A stretch of DNA of 64,000 nt from assembly GCF_023701525.1 (NCBI RefSeq), contig NZ_JAMQAW010000009.1:40691-104690 (forward strand), read 5' to 3'. Of the stretch, positions 8,240-17,119 are shown piece after piece. A model generated the notes under the pieces. That model worked only from the letters and a program-made list of their open reading frames with translations, searched no databases and was not told where the DNA came from. Position 1 is the first letter of the stretch. Each line of letters begins with the position of its first letter. This DNA comes from Streptomyces albipurpureus (GTDB lineage: Bacteria > Actinomycetota > Actinomycetes > Streptomycetales > Streptomycetaceae). The translations under genes were made by a program, and so were the position numbers.

Positions 8240-8461
8240 ATGTACGGCTGGATCTGGCGGCATCTGCCGGGCAATGCGTGGCTGCGGGCAGTTCTCTCGC
8301 TCATGCTCGTCCTGATGGTCGTCTACGTGCTGTTCCAGTACGTCTTTCCGTGGGCGGAGCCACTGCTTCCGTTCAACGATGTGACGGTCGACGGAGCGGG
8401 CGCGGGAGCGGGCGACGCCGCAACGACAGGGAGAGCGGCAGCAGAAGGAGCGGTCCGGTGA
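8240..8461 (+). CDS. Small single-span membrane protein
   Basis: A 73-residue protein starting MYGWIWRHLPG with one hydrophobic helix at about 16-38 (AVLSLMLVLMVVYVLFQYV), a PWAEPLLPFNDVTV stretch and an Ala/Gly-rich tail. ATG 8240 is preferred over ATG 8225 because an AAAGGGA site lies at the right distance. Its stop overlaps the GTG of the amidotransferase gene, so it opens an operon with that gene and two sortases. I recall small conserved proteins of this kind at this locus in streptomycetes; function unknown. Confidence 0.8.
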   Translation: MYGWIWRHLPGNAWLRAVLSLMLVLMVVYVLFQYVFPWAEPLLPFNDVTVDGAGAGAGDAATTGRAAAEGAVR

Positions 8462-9096
8462 GCGCACGCGTCCTGGTGGTCGACAACTACGACAGCTTTG
8501 TCTTCAACCTCGTCCAGTACCTCTACCAACTCGGCGCCGAGTGCGAGGTCGTACGGAACGACGAGGTCGAGCTCGCCCACGCCCAGGACGGCTTCGACGG
8601 TGTACTGCTGTCTCCCGGCCCCGGCGCTCCCGAGCAGGCCGGCGTCTGTATCGAGATGGTGCGCCACTGCGCGGCCACCGGGGTGCCGGTCTTTGGAGTC
8701 TGCCTCGGGATGCAGTCCATGGCCGTGGCGTACGGAGGCGTGGTGGATCGCGCACCGGAGCTGTTGCACGGAAAGACATCGCTGGTCACCCATGGTGGCA
8801 AGGGCGTCTTCGCCGGTCTGCCCTCGCCCTTCATCGCGACCCGCTACCACTCACTCGCCGCGGAGCCGGCCGCGCTGCCCGCCGAGTTGGAGGTCACCGC
8901 GCGTACCGCCGACGGCATCATCATGGGGCTGCGCCACCGTGAGTTGCCCGTCGAGGGGGTGCAGTTCCACCCCGAGTCGGTGCTGACCGAGCATGGTCAT
9001 CTGATGCTCGCGAACTGGCTGGAGCAGTGCGGTGACATCGGAGCGGTCGGCCGTTCGGTAGGCCTCGCGCCAGTGGTGGGCAAGGCCCTGGCGTGA
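8458..9096 (+). CDS. Class I glutamine amidotransferase, PabA/TrpG type
   Basis: A 212-residue amidotransferase subunit that would hydrolyse glutamine to supply ammonia to a chorismate-using synthase. The catalytic triad is intact: Cys82 in FGVCLGMQ, His171 and Glu173 in VQFHPESV; the oxyanion-loop motif SPGPGAP is at 52-58. PabA (folate) and TrpG (tryptophan) cannot be separated by sequence alone. No synthase component I gene lies in this window, so it acts in trans. It is sandwiched, with overlapping start/stop codons on both sides, between a membrane protein and sortase genes, an odd but apparently stable neighbourhood. Confidence 0.9.
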   Translation: MSARVLVVDNYDSFVFNLVQYLYQLGAECEVVRNDEVELAHAQDGFDGVLLSPGPGAPEQAGVCIEMVRHCAATGVPVFGVCLGMQSMAVAYGGVVDRAPELLHGKTSLVTHGGKGVFAGLPSPFIATRYHSLAAEPAALPAELEVTARTADGIIMGLRHRELPVEGVQFHPESVLTEHGHLMLANWLEQCGDIGAVGRSVGLAPVVGKALA

Positions 9097-10571
9097 CCAC
9101 CCGGCGCCCCGGGGAGGAGTACGACCCCCTGGCGGACCCGGACCCTCCCGCAGCGCCATGGCTACGGGAGCAGTCGGCTGTTGAGCCCGAGCAGGGTGGG
9201 CGCGGCCGGACGGCTCATGGCGGACTCCCGGGAGATGCCTCCCCCGGCGCGCGGGCCTACACCGAGAACTATCAGCAACAGGGTTGGTCCCCCCGCCCTG
9301 AGCCACGGCGATCACCGGGTTCGGGCCCGGGGCCCGGTCCTGGACAGCAACCGGGAACAGCACCCGGGCCAGGAGGGACCGTCGGGCGGGAGCGGGGGCG
9401 CGGCCCCGGGCCGACGCCCGGGGGAGTTCCGTCCCAGCCGGGTACGCGGGGCTCCAGGCCGATGTCCGGGCCTGGACCGGGGCAGGGGTCCTGGGATGAG
9501 CCCAGGCAGGGGAGCGGCCGCGGACGGCATGGCCAGAGGCGCGCAGAGCCCTATGAACGGGTGGGCGACACACACTCTTTCGGCCAGCCGGCGGGCTCCC
9601 GGCCGATATCGGAACGGTTCGACCCGGTAACGGCCCCTATGCCGCTCATCACGGAGTTCGGTGGCGCGAACGCCTCCCAACCATCCGCCGCTCTTTGGGA
9701 GTCCGCCGCTCCGGATCGCGGGCCCGAGCGGCCTCCCGGGCCTGGACGGGCCGAGCGTAGAAGAGCGGCCAAGGGGCGCGGGCGCAGACGCTCAGGTCCG
9801 CCTCCGGGGGGCGAAGGGGCGTCGGGGAGTGGCCCGGGACCGGGTCCTGCCGGTCGACCGTTGACGCGCGTTGAGGCTCGGCGTGCCGCCCGGGAGGCGA
9901 AGGAAAGCCCCGCCGTGGTCGCCAGCCGAGCCATCGGAGAGCTCTTCATCACCTTCGGTGTGCTGATGCTGCTGTTCGTCACCTATCAGCTCTGGTGGAC
10001 CAACATCCGCGCCGGGCAGGAAGTCGACCGCGAGACAAGCAAGATCCAGGACGCCTGGGCCGCCGGTCGCAAGCCGGATGCCTTCCGCCCGGGCGAGGGC
10101 TTCGCCATCATGTACATCCCGAAGTTGGACGTGGTCGTCCCGGTGGCCGCCGGTATCAACAAGGAGAAGGTCCTCGACCGCGGAATGGTCGGTCACTACA
10201 GCGAGGGCAAGCTCAAGACCGCGATGCCGTCGGACCGTACGGGCAACTTCGCGGTCGCGGGCCATCGCAACACCCATGGCGAGCCGTTCCGCTACATCAA
10301 TCGCTTGAAACCGGGCGATCCCATCGTGGTGGAGACACAAGACACGTACTACACCTATGAGATGGCGAGCATCCTGGACCAGACTCCACCGTCCAATGTC
10401 AGCGTCATCGATTCGGTGCCGCCCGGTTCCGGTTTCTCCGAACCCGGTCGCTACATCACGCTCACCACATGTACCCCGGAGTTCACGAGTACCTTCCGAA
10501 TGATCGTATGGGGCAAGATGGTCGAGGAACGACCTCGCAGTAAGGGCAAGCCGGACGCGCTCGTAGGCTAG
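9093..10571 (+). CDS. Class E sortase with long disordered cytoplasmic N-terminus
   Basis: A 492-residue membrane-bound transpeptidase. Residues 1 to about 270 are Gly/Pro/Arg-rich and low-complexity, a predicted disordered cytoplasmic region. A membrane helix follows at about 281-304 (IGELFITFGVLMLLFVTYQLWW) and the sortase barrel after it. Catalytic residues: His391 in AGHRNTHG, Cys460 in LTTCTP, Arg469 in STFRMIVWG. Class E sortases recognise LAXTG-type sorting signals; in Streptomyces they anchor chaplins and related surface proteins. The gene overlaps the amidotransferase stop. A second sortase follows 40 bp later. Confidence 0.93.
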   Translation: MTTRRPGEEYDPLADPDPPAAPWLREQSAVEPEQGGRGRTAHGGLPGDASPGARAYTENYQQQGWSPRPEPRRSPGSGPGPGPGQQPGTAPGPGGTVGRERGRGPGPTPGGVPSQPGTRGSRPMSGPGPGQGSWDEPRQGSGRGRHGQRRAEPYERVGDTHSFGQPAGSRPISERFDPVTAPMPLITEFGGANASQPSAALWESAAPDRGPERPPGPGRAERRRAAKGRGRRRSGPPPGGEGASGSGPGPGPAGRPLTRVEARRAAREAKESPAVVASRAIGELFITFGVLMLLFVTYQLWWTNIRAGQEVDRETSKIQDAWAAGRKPDAFRPGEGFAIMYIPKLDVVVPVAAGINKEKVLDRGMVGHYSEGKLKTAMPSDRTGNFAVAGHRNTHGEPFRYINRLKPGDPIVVETQDTYYTYEMASILDQTPPSNVSVIDSVPPGSGFSEPGRYITLTTCTPEFTSTFRMIVWGKMVEERPRSKGKPDALVG

Positions 10572-10611
10572 GGACTCCAGTTGTCCAGTCGGCCAGACGG
10601 GAAGAGAAGCA

Positions 10612-11292
10612 GTGTCACGTGCGCGTAGCCGGATCGCCGGCATCGTCAGTGTCTTCGGCGAGCTGCTGATCACCGCGGGCGTGGTGCTCGGGCTGTTCGT
10701 CGTCTACTCGCTCTGGTGGACCAATGTCCTGGCCGAGCGTGAGTCCTCCCGCCAGGGCAATGAGATACGCGACAACTGGGCGGACAACCGTGGGCCTGGC
10801 GATCTCGACGTCAAGGGCGGTATCGGCTTCCTCCATGTGCCCGCCATGAAGAACGGCGAGGTGCTGGTGAAGAAGGGCACCGATGCCAAGCACTTGAACG
10901 ACGGCACCGCCGGCTACTACACCAAGCCGATCAAGTCCGCCCTGCCCGCGGATGCCAAGGGCAACTTCACCCTCGCCGCCCACCGCGACGGTCATGGAGC
11001 GAAGTTCCACAACATCCACAAGATGAAGGTGGGCGACCCGATCGTCTTCGAGACCCGGGACAGCTGGTACGTCTACAAGGTCTACAAGACGCTGCCGAAG
11101 ACATCCAAGTTCAATGTGGATGTGCTCCAGCCCGTGCCCAAGGAATCCGGAAAGACCAAGCCGGGCCGCTACATCACGCTGACCACCTGCACGCCCGTCT
11201 TCACCTCGGACTTCCGCTACATCGTCTGGGGCGAGCTGGTGCGGGAGGACAAGGTCGACAAGGACCGCACTCGCCCCGCTGAGCTGCGCTGA
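10612..11292 (+). CDS. Class E sortase, compact paralogue
   Basis: A 226-residue sortase with a short basic N-terminus, a membrane helix at about 11-37 ending in LWWTN as in the upstream paralogue, and the extracytoplasmic catalytic domain. His124 (AAHRDGHG), Cys193 (LTTCTP) and Arg202 (DFRYIVWG) are all present. It lacks the 270-residue N-terminal extension of its neighbour. GTG at 10612 is the only start before the membrane segment. Tandem SrtE1/SrtE2-like pairs are known in Streptomyces and are partly redundant. A strong convergent terminator lies downstream. Confidence 0.94.
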   Translation: MSRARSRIAGIVSVFGELLITAGVVLGLFVVYSLWWTNVLAERESSRQGNEIRDNWADNRGPGDLDVKGGIGFLHVPAMKNGEVLVKKGTDAKHLNDGTAGYYTKPIKSALPADAKGNFTLAAHRDGHGAKFHNIHKMKVGDPIVFETRDSWYVYKVYKTLPKTSKFNVDVLQPVPKESGKTKPGRYITLTTCTPVFTSDFRYIVWGELVREDKVDKDRTRPAELR

Positions 11293-11617
11293 AACGATCC
11301 GCGGGCGGCTGACTCCGCCCGCTGGGCGCTCGTGGCGGACCGTTTTCCTCGCACGCCATCCGACGGGGATGTGCTCCCACGTCCCCCGCGCTCATCGTGC
11401 CCTCGGCCCAGCGAAAGCCACTGTCGTGCCCTCGGCCCAGCGGAGTCCACTGTCGCGCTAGGCCTTCGTCCCTCCCAGGAGAGCCCCTCAGCACAGAGCG
11501 GAGCCCCCGGCACCCTTCCAGGGCTCCGGGGGCTCCGCTCCGACTCAAGCCCGCTCCGCCGGTGATCAGCGACGATCAGGGCGGGGAGGGGCCAGCAGAG
11601 GGGGCTTCGGGCGAGGC
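11293..11617. other. Convergent intergenic region with duplicated 29-mer
   Basis: Two adjacent 29-bp near-copies occur at 11397-11425 and 11426-11454 (beginning GTGCCCTCGGCCCAGCG). They precede the bidirectional terminator annotated separately. No gene. Confidence 0.7.
11496..11540. terminator. Bidirectional terminator, 15-bp perfect stem
   Basis: GAGCGGAGCCCCCGG (11496-11510) and its exact reverse complement (11526-11540) flank a 15-base loop midway between the convergent sortase and pknB genes. It probably terminates both. Confidence 0.8.
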
Positions 11618-13621
11618 CTAGTCACCGCGTCCAAAGCCACCGCCGAGCAGGCCCTCTATGGCGCCGTCCCCGCCGCCGCCGTTGTTCCCCTCGCCGCCGC
11701 CTCCTGCGGTCTTCAGGTTCACCTGCTGATTGGCAGTGCCCTGAGCGCCGCTCCCCGGGTCCTGGCTGACGACGAGCGCGGTGTCCTCATCAGAGCCCTC
11801 CACATTGCCGAGCTGGAATCCCGCCTGTTGCAGGATGACCTTCGCCTGCGCGAGCGTCTGACCGAACAGGTTGGGCACCGGGGTGCTCTGCTGCTGGGGG
11901 CCCTTGGAGATCTTGATCGTCACCGTGCTGTTGGCGTCCGCCTTGCTACCACCGGGCGGGTTCTGCTCAAGGATCTCGTCCTTGGGCTTGTCGGAGTCCA
12001 CGAACTCCTCACGGATCTGGAACTTCAACGTGGTGAGCTGCTGCCGCGCGCTCGCCAGCTGGTTTCCGACCAGCGGGGGTACGTTCACCTGCTCGCGCTT
12101 GGCGATCGTGATGGTGACCGTCGACTTCTGCTCGGCCATGCTGTTGGCCTCGGGGTCCTGCTTGATGACCGTGCCCGGCGGCTTGTCCGACGACTCGACC
12201 CGCTTCACATCGACCTCGAAGCCCTTGCGGGCGAGTGCCTCTTCGGCACTCTCCTGCGACTTCTCGGTGACATCGGGCACCTCGATCTTGGGTGCGCCCT
12301 CCGACAGCACGTACTGGACGGTCTCGCCCTGCTGCATCCGCCCGCTGGCCGGGGTCTGGCTGCAAATGGTGTCCTTGGGCTGGTCGCAGCGCTGCGAACC
12401 GGATTGGGCGATCTCGACGCGCGCGTTGGTCGCCAGCCCCTGTGCTTCCTCCACCGTCTTCCCGACCAGGATCGGGACTGAGATGTCCGTTGACTTCTTC
12501 TCGTCGTCGAAGAGGGACCGACCGATCAGCACCGCGCCGATCAGCACCAGGATGCCCGCCACGACCAGAAGGATCGTCGAGGTGTTGGACTTCTTCTGCT
12601 GCCGGCGACGATCGCCCCGGCGATCGTCATAGCCGTCGTAGCCTCCGCCGTCCGGATTCATCGGCGGAAGCATCGAGGTCTGGGCGGCCGGGTCCGCCTG
12701 GCGCATGGCCGTGGTGGCCTGGGCGTCCGCGCCGTAGGCGGCGTAGCCCACCGCGCCGATGGAAGCCGTGGCCGCGACCGGTTGGCCATCGAGGCACGCC
12801 TCGATGTCCGCACGCATCTCGTCGGCTGACTGATAGCGGTAGTCCGGGTCCTTGACCAGTGCCTTCAGTACGATCGCGTCCATTTCGGGCGTGATCTCGG
12901 CGTCAAAGGAACTGGGTGTCTGCGGCTCTTCGCGTACATGCTGATACGCCACCGCCACCGGTGAGTCGCCGATGAACGGCGGTCGCACGGTCAGCAGCTC
13001 ATAGAGCAGGCAGCCGGTGGAGTAGAGGTCGGAGCGGGCGTCGACCTGCTCGCCCTTGGCCTGCTCGGGGGACAGGTACTGCGCGGTGCCGATCACGGCC
13101 GATGTCTGGGTCATCGTCATCCCGGCGTCGCCCATGGCGCGCGCGATGCCGAAGTCCATCACCTTGACCTGACCGGTGCGCGTCAGCATGACGTTCGCCG
13201 GTTTGATGTCCCGGTGCACGATGTTGTTGCGGTGGGAGTACTCCAGCGCCTGGAGGATGCCGATCGTCATCTCCAGCGTGCGCTCGGGCAGCAGTTTGCG
13301 TCCGGAGTGCAGCAGCTCCCTGAGTGTGGAACCGTCGACGTACTCCATCACGATGTAGGGGATGGAGACCCCGTCGACGTAGTCCTCGCCGGTGTCATAG
13401 ACCGCGACGATCGCCGGGTGGTTGAGCGAGGCGGCCGACTGGGCCTCGCGGCGGAACCGGGCCTGGAAAGACGGATCGCGGGCGAGGTCCGCCCGCAGCG
13501 TCTTCACAGCGACGGTGCGGCCGAGCCGGGTGTCGTGGGCGAGGTAGACCTCGGCCATGCCACCACGGCCGAGCACCGAGCCCAGCTCGTACCGGCCGCC
13601 GAGGCGACGCGGCTCTTCCAT
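11618..13621 (-). CDS. pknB: PASTA-domain Ser/Thr protein kinase PknB
   Basis: A 667-residue membrane kinase. The Hanks-type domain covers about 11-275: glycine loop GRGGMAEV, Lys40 in VAVK, catalytic Asp138 in HRDIKPAN, DFG 156-158, and an activation loop with Thr/Ser-rich TMTQTSAVIGTAQYLSPEQ. A juxtamembrane linker and one membrane helix (about 351-373) follow, then four PASTA domains outside the cell, starting near DISVPIL, IEVPDVT, VNVPPLV and TPVPNLF. These bind muropeptides and control wall growth. A Gly-rich tail ends the protein. ATG 13621 has a GGAGAGG site nine bases upstream; ATG 13663 would add 14 atypical residues. Unlike in mycobacteria it is not directly joined to pbpA. Confidence 0.96.
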   Translation of the reverse strand: MEEPRRLGGRYELGSVLGRGGMAEVYLAHDTRLGRTVAVKTLRADLARDPSFQARFRREAQSAASLNHPAIVAVYDTGEDYVDGVSIPYIVMEYVDGSTLRELLHSGRKLLPERTLEMTIGILQALEYSHRNNIVHRDIKPANVMLTRTGQVKVMDFGIARAMGDAGMTMTQTSAVIGTAQYLSPEQAKGEQVDARSDLYSTGCLLYELLTVRPPFIGDSPVAVAYQHVREEPQTPSSFDAEITPEMDAIVLKALVKDPDYRYQSADEMRADIEACLDGQPVAATASIGAVGYAAYGADAQATTAMRQADPAAQTSMLPPMNPDGGGYDGYDDRRGDRRRQQKKSNTSTILLVVAGILVLIGAVLIGRSLFDDEKKSTDISVPILVGKTVEEAQGLATNARVEIAQSGSQRCDQPKDTICSQTPASGRMQQGETVQYVLSEGAPKIEVPDVTEKSQESAEEALARKGFEVDVKRVESSDKPPGTVIKQDPEANSMAEQKSTVTITIAKREQVNVPPLVGNQLASARQQLTTLKFQIREEFVDSDKPKDEILEQNPPGGSKADANSTVTIKISKGPQQQSTPVPNLFGQTLAQAKVILQQAGFQLGNVEGSDEDTALVVSQDPGSGAQGTANQQVNLKTAGGGGEGNNGGGGDGAIEGLLGGGFGRGD

Positions 13622-14232
13622 AGCGGTGAACCTCTCCCTGAACCAGTTGTGGCTGCCTGGCATACGGTACCCGTCGCGTCGGACGCAACCCGGCCCTCAA
13701 GGGCAGCCGATATCCGACCGGTATACGAGTTCCGAATCCCTCTGCGGGCGCCTTACCAGCGCCGACCTCCGGATACCGGGTGCACCCCGGGACCATGTCG
13801 GCCTCGGTAATCGAAAGCGGCTTTATCAGGCGGACTGCCAGGAATAATGATGACGGACCGCCTTTCCCCATCCGCGCCGCACGATGACGCGACAGAGGGG
13901 GAACGTCTGAGAACCGTCGGCCGACACCCACCCGGAACGCTGCCCTCCAGCGCGGGTCGAAATGACCCCGCGGACGGGCTGGGGCTGTGACGTACCACAC
14001 GGAACAGTCAGCGGGATATGGCTTCTCGCGGTCCTCGGGACCACTGGTGGGTCCGACGCTGGATCACGAGTCCGACGCTGAGGGAGGGCGGATCGGTCGG
14101 CGGGAACGCGAGTGCGGCGGGGCGCCATGGTGTCAGGGGTGCCGTGGAGTCAGGGGTGCCGTGGAGCCCGGTCGCCGTCCGATGGGCCTCGGTCGGCGGT
14201 CGATTTCGCCGGCACCCCTGAACCGCTCATGC
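13622..14232. other. 611-bp gap between pbpA and pknB
   Basis: No coding frame has convincing bias. The pbpA-proximal end holds an inverted-repeat terminator candidate, and the pknB-proximal end should hold a separate pknB promoter. This gap breaks the compact pbpA-pknB linkage seen in mycobacteria. Confidence 0.65.
14134..14220 (-). terminator. Long stem-loop after pbpA
   Basis: CAGGGGTGCCG occurs twice (14134-14144, 14151-14161), and its complement CGGCACCCCTG is at 14210-14220, twelve bases beyond the pbpA stop. The intervening sequence contains a second, imperfect CGCCG/CGGCG inverted repeat. Either copy can pair with the downstream arm. Confidence 0.5.
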
Positions 14233-15687
14233 TCATTTCTTGTCCAGGACCGCCTTCATGACCGCCTTGGCGATCGGCGCCGCCAGACCGCCACCGGAGA
14301 TGTCGCCGCCGCGCGCCTCGCTGTCCTCGACGACGACCGCGACCGCCACCGGGGAGCCGTCGCCCGTCTTGGCGTACGAGATGAACCAGGCGTAGGGCGT
14401 GCCCTTGTTGTTGAAGCCGTTCTCGGCCGTACCGGTCTTGCCGCCGACCTTGACCCCGCTGATCTTGGCGTTGCCGCCGGTGCCGTTGTCGACGACGTTC
14501 TCCATCATCTTCTGGAGCAGCTGTGCGTTCTCCTGGGAGACGGGACGGCTCATCTCCTGCGGCTCGGTCTTCTCGATCACATCGAGGTTCGGCGCCTCCA
14601 GCTGGTCGATCATGTACGGCTTCATCAGCTTGCCGTCATTGGCGATCGCCGCGGTGACCATGGCCATCTGGAGCGGGGTGGCGGTGGTGTTGTACTGGCC
14701 GATGGAGGACAGCGCGTTCCCGCCACGGTCCATCGTCTTGTCATAGGCGGCCACCGATGTGCGCACCGGGATGAACTGCTCGGTGTTGAAGCCGAACTTG
14801 CCGGCCGTCTCCACCATCTTGTCCCGCGACACCTCATCGCCGAGCTTGGCGAAGACCGAGTTGCAGGAGACCTTCATGGCCTGGTTGAGGCTGGCGTTCT
14901 CGCAGCCTGAGGCATGGTTCTTCATCGGCTGGGTGGAGAGCGGGATCTTCCACGGCTCGGGGGTGTCCGTATCCGCGTCGATGTCCTTGACCACGCCGTG
15001 CTCCAGCGCGGCGGCGGCGGTGACCACCTTGAACGTCGAGCCGGGCGGGTAGACCTCTCGCAGTGCCCGGTTGAGCTTCGGCTTGTCCTTGTCCTTCTCC
15101 AGCGCGTTCCACATCTTCTCGTCCGACGCGCCGTAGCCGGCGAAGGACGAGGGGTCGTACGACGGAGTGGAGGCGAGCGCGAGAATCTTCCCGGTCTTCG
15201 GCTCGATGGCCGCTACCGCGCCCTTCTTGGAACCGAGGCCCTTGAAGGCGGCCTGCTGAGCGGCTCCGCTGAGGGTGGTGACGACATTGCCGCCCTTCTT
15301 CTTGTCACCCGTGAACATGCCCATGGTGCGGTCGAAGAAGAGCTGATCCGAGTTTCCGGTGAGGATGCCGTCCTCAAGGTTCTCGATCTGGTTGGCTCCG
15401 AAAGCCTGCGAGGCGTACCCGGTCACCGGGGCCCACATGGGGCCGTTGACATAGGTCCGCTTGAACGCGAAGTCGGTGTCATCGGTCTTCGCGGAGCCGG
15501 TGATGGGCTTGCCGTCGACGATGATGTTGCCGCGCTCGCTGGCGTACCGCTCGATGAGGACCCGGCGGTTGCGGTCGTGGGTGTTGAGTTCCTCCGCCTC
15601 GACGAACTGGAGCCAGTTGGTGCGTACGAGCAGGGCGAGGATCAGCAGTCCACAGAAGATGGCGATCCGGCGCAGGGGTTTGTTCAC
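14233..15687 (-). CDS. pbpA: Class B penicillin-binding protein PbpA
   Basis: A 484-residue DD-transpeptidase with a membrane anchor at about 7-22, a short N-terminal module and a transpeptidase domain. Active-site motifs: Ser217-x-x-Lys220 (STFK), SCN at 274-276, and KTG at 417-419. It crosslinks peptidoglycan with its partner RodA, whose stop overlaps its GTG start (GTGA). In actinobacteria PbpA is regulated by the PknB/PstP/Fha system encoded alongside. Confidence 0.96.
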   Translation of the reverse strand: MNKPLRRIAIFCGLLILALLVRTNWLQFVEAEELNTHDRNRRVLIERYASERGNIIVDGKPITGSAKTDDTDFAFKRTYVNGPMWAPVTGYASQAFGANQIENLEDGILTGNSDQLFFDRTMGMFTGDKKKGGNVVTTLSGAAQQAAFKGLGSKKGAVAAIEPKTGKILALASTPSYDPSSFAGYGASDEKMWNALEKDKDKPKLNRALREVYPPGSTFKVVTAAAALEHGVVKDIDADTDTPEPWKIPLSTQPMKNHASGCENASLNQAMKVSCNSVFAKLGDEVSRDKMVETAGKFGFNTEQFIPVRTSVAAYDKTMDRGGNALSSIGQYNTTATPLQMAMVTAAIANDGKLMKPYMIDQLEAPNLDVIEKTEPQEMSRPVSQENAQLLQKMMENVVDNGTGGNAKISGVKVGGKTGTAENGFNNKGTPYAWFISYAKTGDGSPVAVAVVVEDSEARGGDISGGGLAAPIAKAVMKAVLDKK

Positions 15688-17093
15688 GGTCGGACCACCT
15701 GGGTCATCTCGGCATCGGGGGACGGGGCGGGAGCGGGTGCGGGGCGCCGGGCGGTATCGCTGATACGGATCAGAATGGCGATCAGTGCCCAGTTGGCGAT
15801 CACCGATGAACCACCGGCCGCGACGAACGGCATCGTCATACCGGTCAGCGGGATCAGCCCCATCACACCACCGGCAACCACGAAGACCTGGATGGCGAAG
15901 GCTCCGGAGAGTCCGATCGCCAGCAGCTTGCCGAAGGGGTCGCGGGCGGCGAGCGCCGTACGCACCCCCCGCTCCACGATCAATCCGTAGATCATCAAGA
16001 ACGCCATCATCCCGGCCAGGCCGAGCTCCTCGCCGAAGCTGGAGAGGATGAAGTCGGAGTTGGCGGCGAACATGATCAGGTCGGAGTTGCCCTGTCCAAG
16101 GCCCGTGCCCAGGGTGCCGCCGGCACCGAAGGACATCAGCGCCTGTCCGATCTGCTCGCTCTGTGCCCAGGTCTCATCGGCGAATGGATTCAGCCAGAAG
16201 TCGACTCGTTGCTGAACATGTCGCTCAAAGGTGGCGACACCGACCGCGCCGGCCGCTGACATCAGCAGGCCGAAGACGATCCAGCTGGTTCGCTCGGTGG
16301 CGACGTACAGCATGATCACGAAGAGGCCGAAGAACAGCAGCGACGTGCCGAGGTCCGTCTCGAAGACCAGGATCAGGATGGACATCGCCCAGACCACGAG
16401 GATCGGACCCAGATCACGACCACGGGGTAGGTAGAGACCCATCACCCGACGACTGGCGAGCGCCAGCGCATCGCGCTTCACCATCAGATAGCCGGAGAAG
16501 AAGATCGCGATGATGATCTTCGCGAACTCGCCGGGCTGGATGTTGATGGGACCGAGGCTGATCCAGATCTTCGCGCCGTTGCGGGCGGGGAAGAACATGG
16601 GCAGCATCAGCAGAATCAGCGCCAGGGCCATGGAGATATAGGTGTAGCGCTGAAGGATGCGGTGATCCTTCAGCAGCAGCAGTACGCCCACGAACAGCGC
16701 GATGCCGATCGCGGAGTACAGCATCTGCTTCGGAGCGTCGGGCGTGAAGGCGCCAAACGCCCGCTCCGCGCGCTGGATCAATCGCGGTGACTGGTCCAGC
16801 CGCCAGATCATCACCAGGCCCAGGCCGTTGAGCAGCACGGCGAGCGGCAGCAGTAGCGGGTCGGCGTACTTCGCGAACTTCCGTACCACCAGGTGCGCCA
16901 CGGCTGCCAGCAGGCCGAGCCCCAGTCCATAGCCGAGGACGCCGGTGGGCAGCTTGCCGTCGAGGGCGAGCCCCACATTGATGTACGCGAGCACCGGGAC
17001 GGCGACCGCGAAGCCGAGCAGCATCAACTCGGTGTTGCGGCGACTCGGTGCGTCGATCGCGCCGATCGTGGTGGTATTGGTCACAACGCTCAT
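15684..17093 (-). CDS. rodA: SEDS peptidoglycan polymerase RodA/FtsW type
   Basis: A 469-residue polytopic membrane protein of the SEDS family, which polymerises lipid II into glycan strands. Hydrophobic segments run almost throughout from about 25, with a large loop following KDHRILQRYTYISMALALIL. Conserved features include PARNGAKIWISLGPINIQPGEFAK and the SEELGLAG-like block SFGEELGLAGMMAF. It ends overlapping pbpA and begins 26 bp after the phosphatase gene, so these are co-transcribed. The location identifies it as the PbpA partner rather than the divisome FtsW of the dcw cluster. Confidence 0.95.
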   Translation of the reverse strand: MSVVTNTTTIGAIDAPSRRNTELMLLGFAVAVPVLAYINVGLALDGKLPTGVLGYGLGLGLLAAVAHLVVRKFAKYADPLLLPLAVLLNGLGLVMIWRLDQSPRLIQRAERAFGAFTPDAPKQMLYSAIGIALFVGVLLLLKDHRILQRYTYISMALALILLMLPMFFPARNGAKIWISLGPINIQPGEFAKIIIAIFFSGYLMVKRDALALASRRVMGLYLPRGRDLGPILVVWAMSILILVFETDLGTSLLFFGLFVIMLYVATERTSWIVFGLLMSAAGAVGVATFERHVQQRVDFWLNPFADETWAQSEQIGQALMSFGAGGTLGTGLGQGNSDLIMFAANSDFILSSFGEELGLAGMMAFLMIYGLIVERGVRTALAARDPFGKLLAIGLSGAFAIQVFVVAGGVMGLIPLTGMTMPFVAAGGSSVIANWALIAILIRISDTARRPAPAPAPSPDAEMTQVVRP

Positions 17094-17119
17094 GGTGGAG
17101 AGGGCCCCCTACGGCTGAG

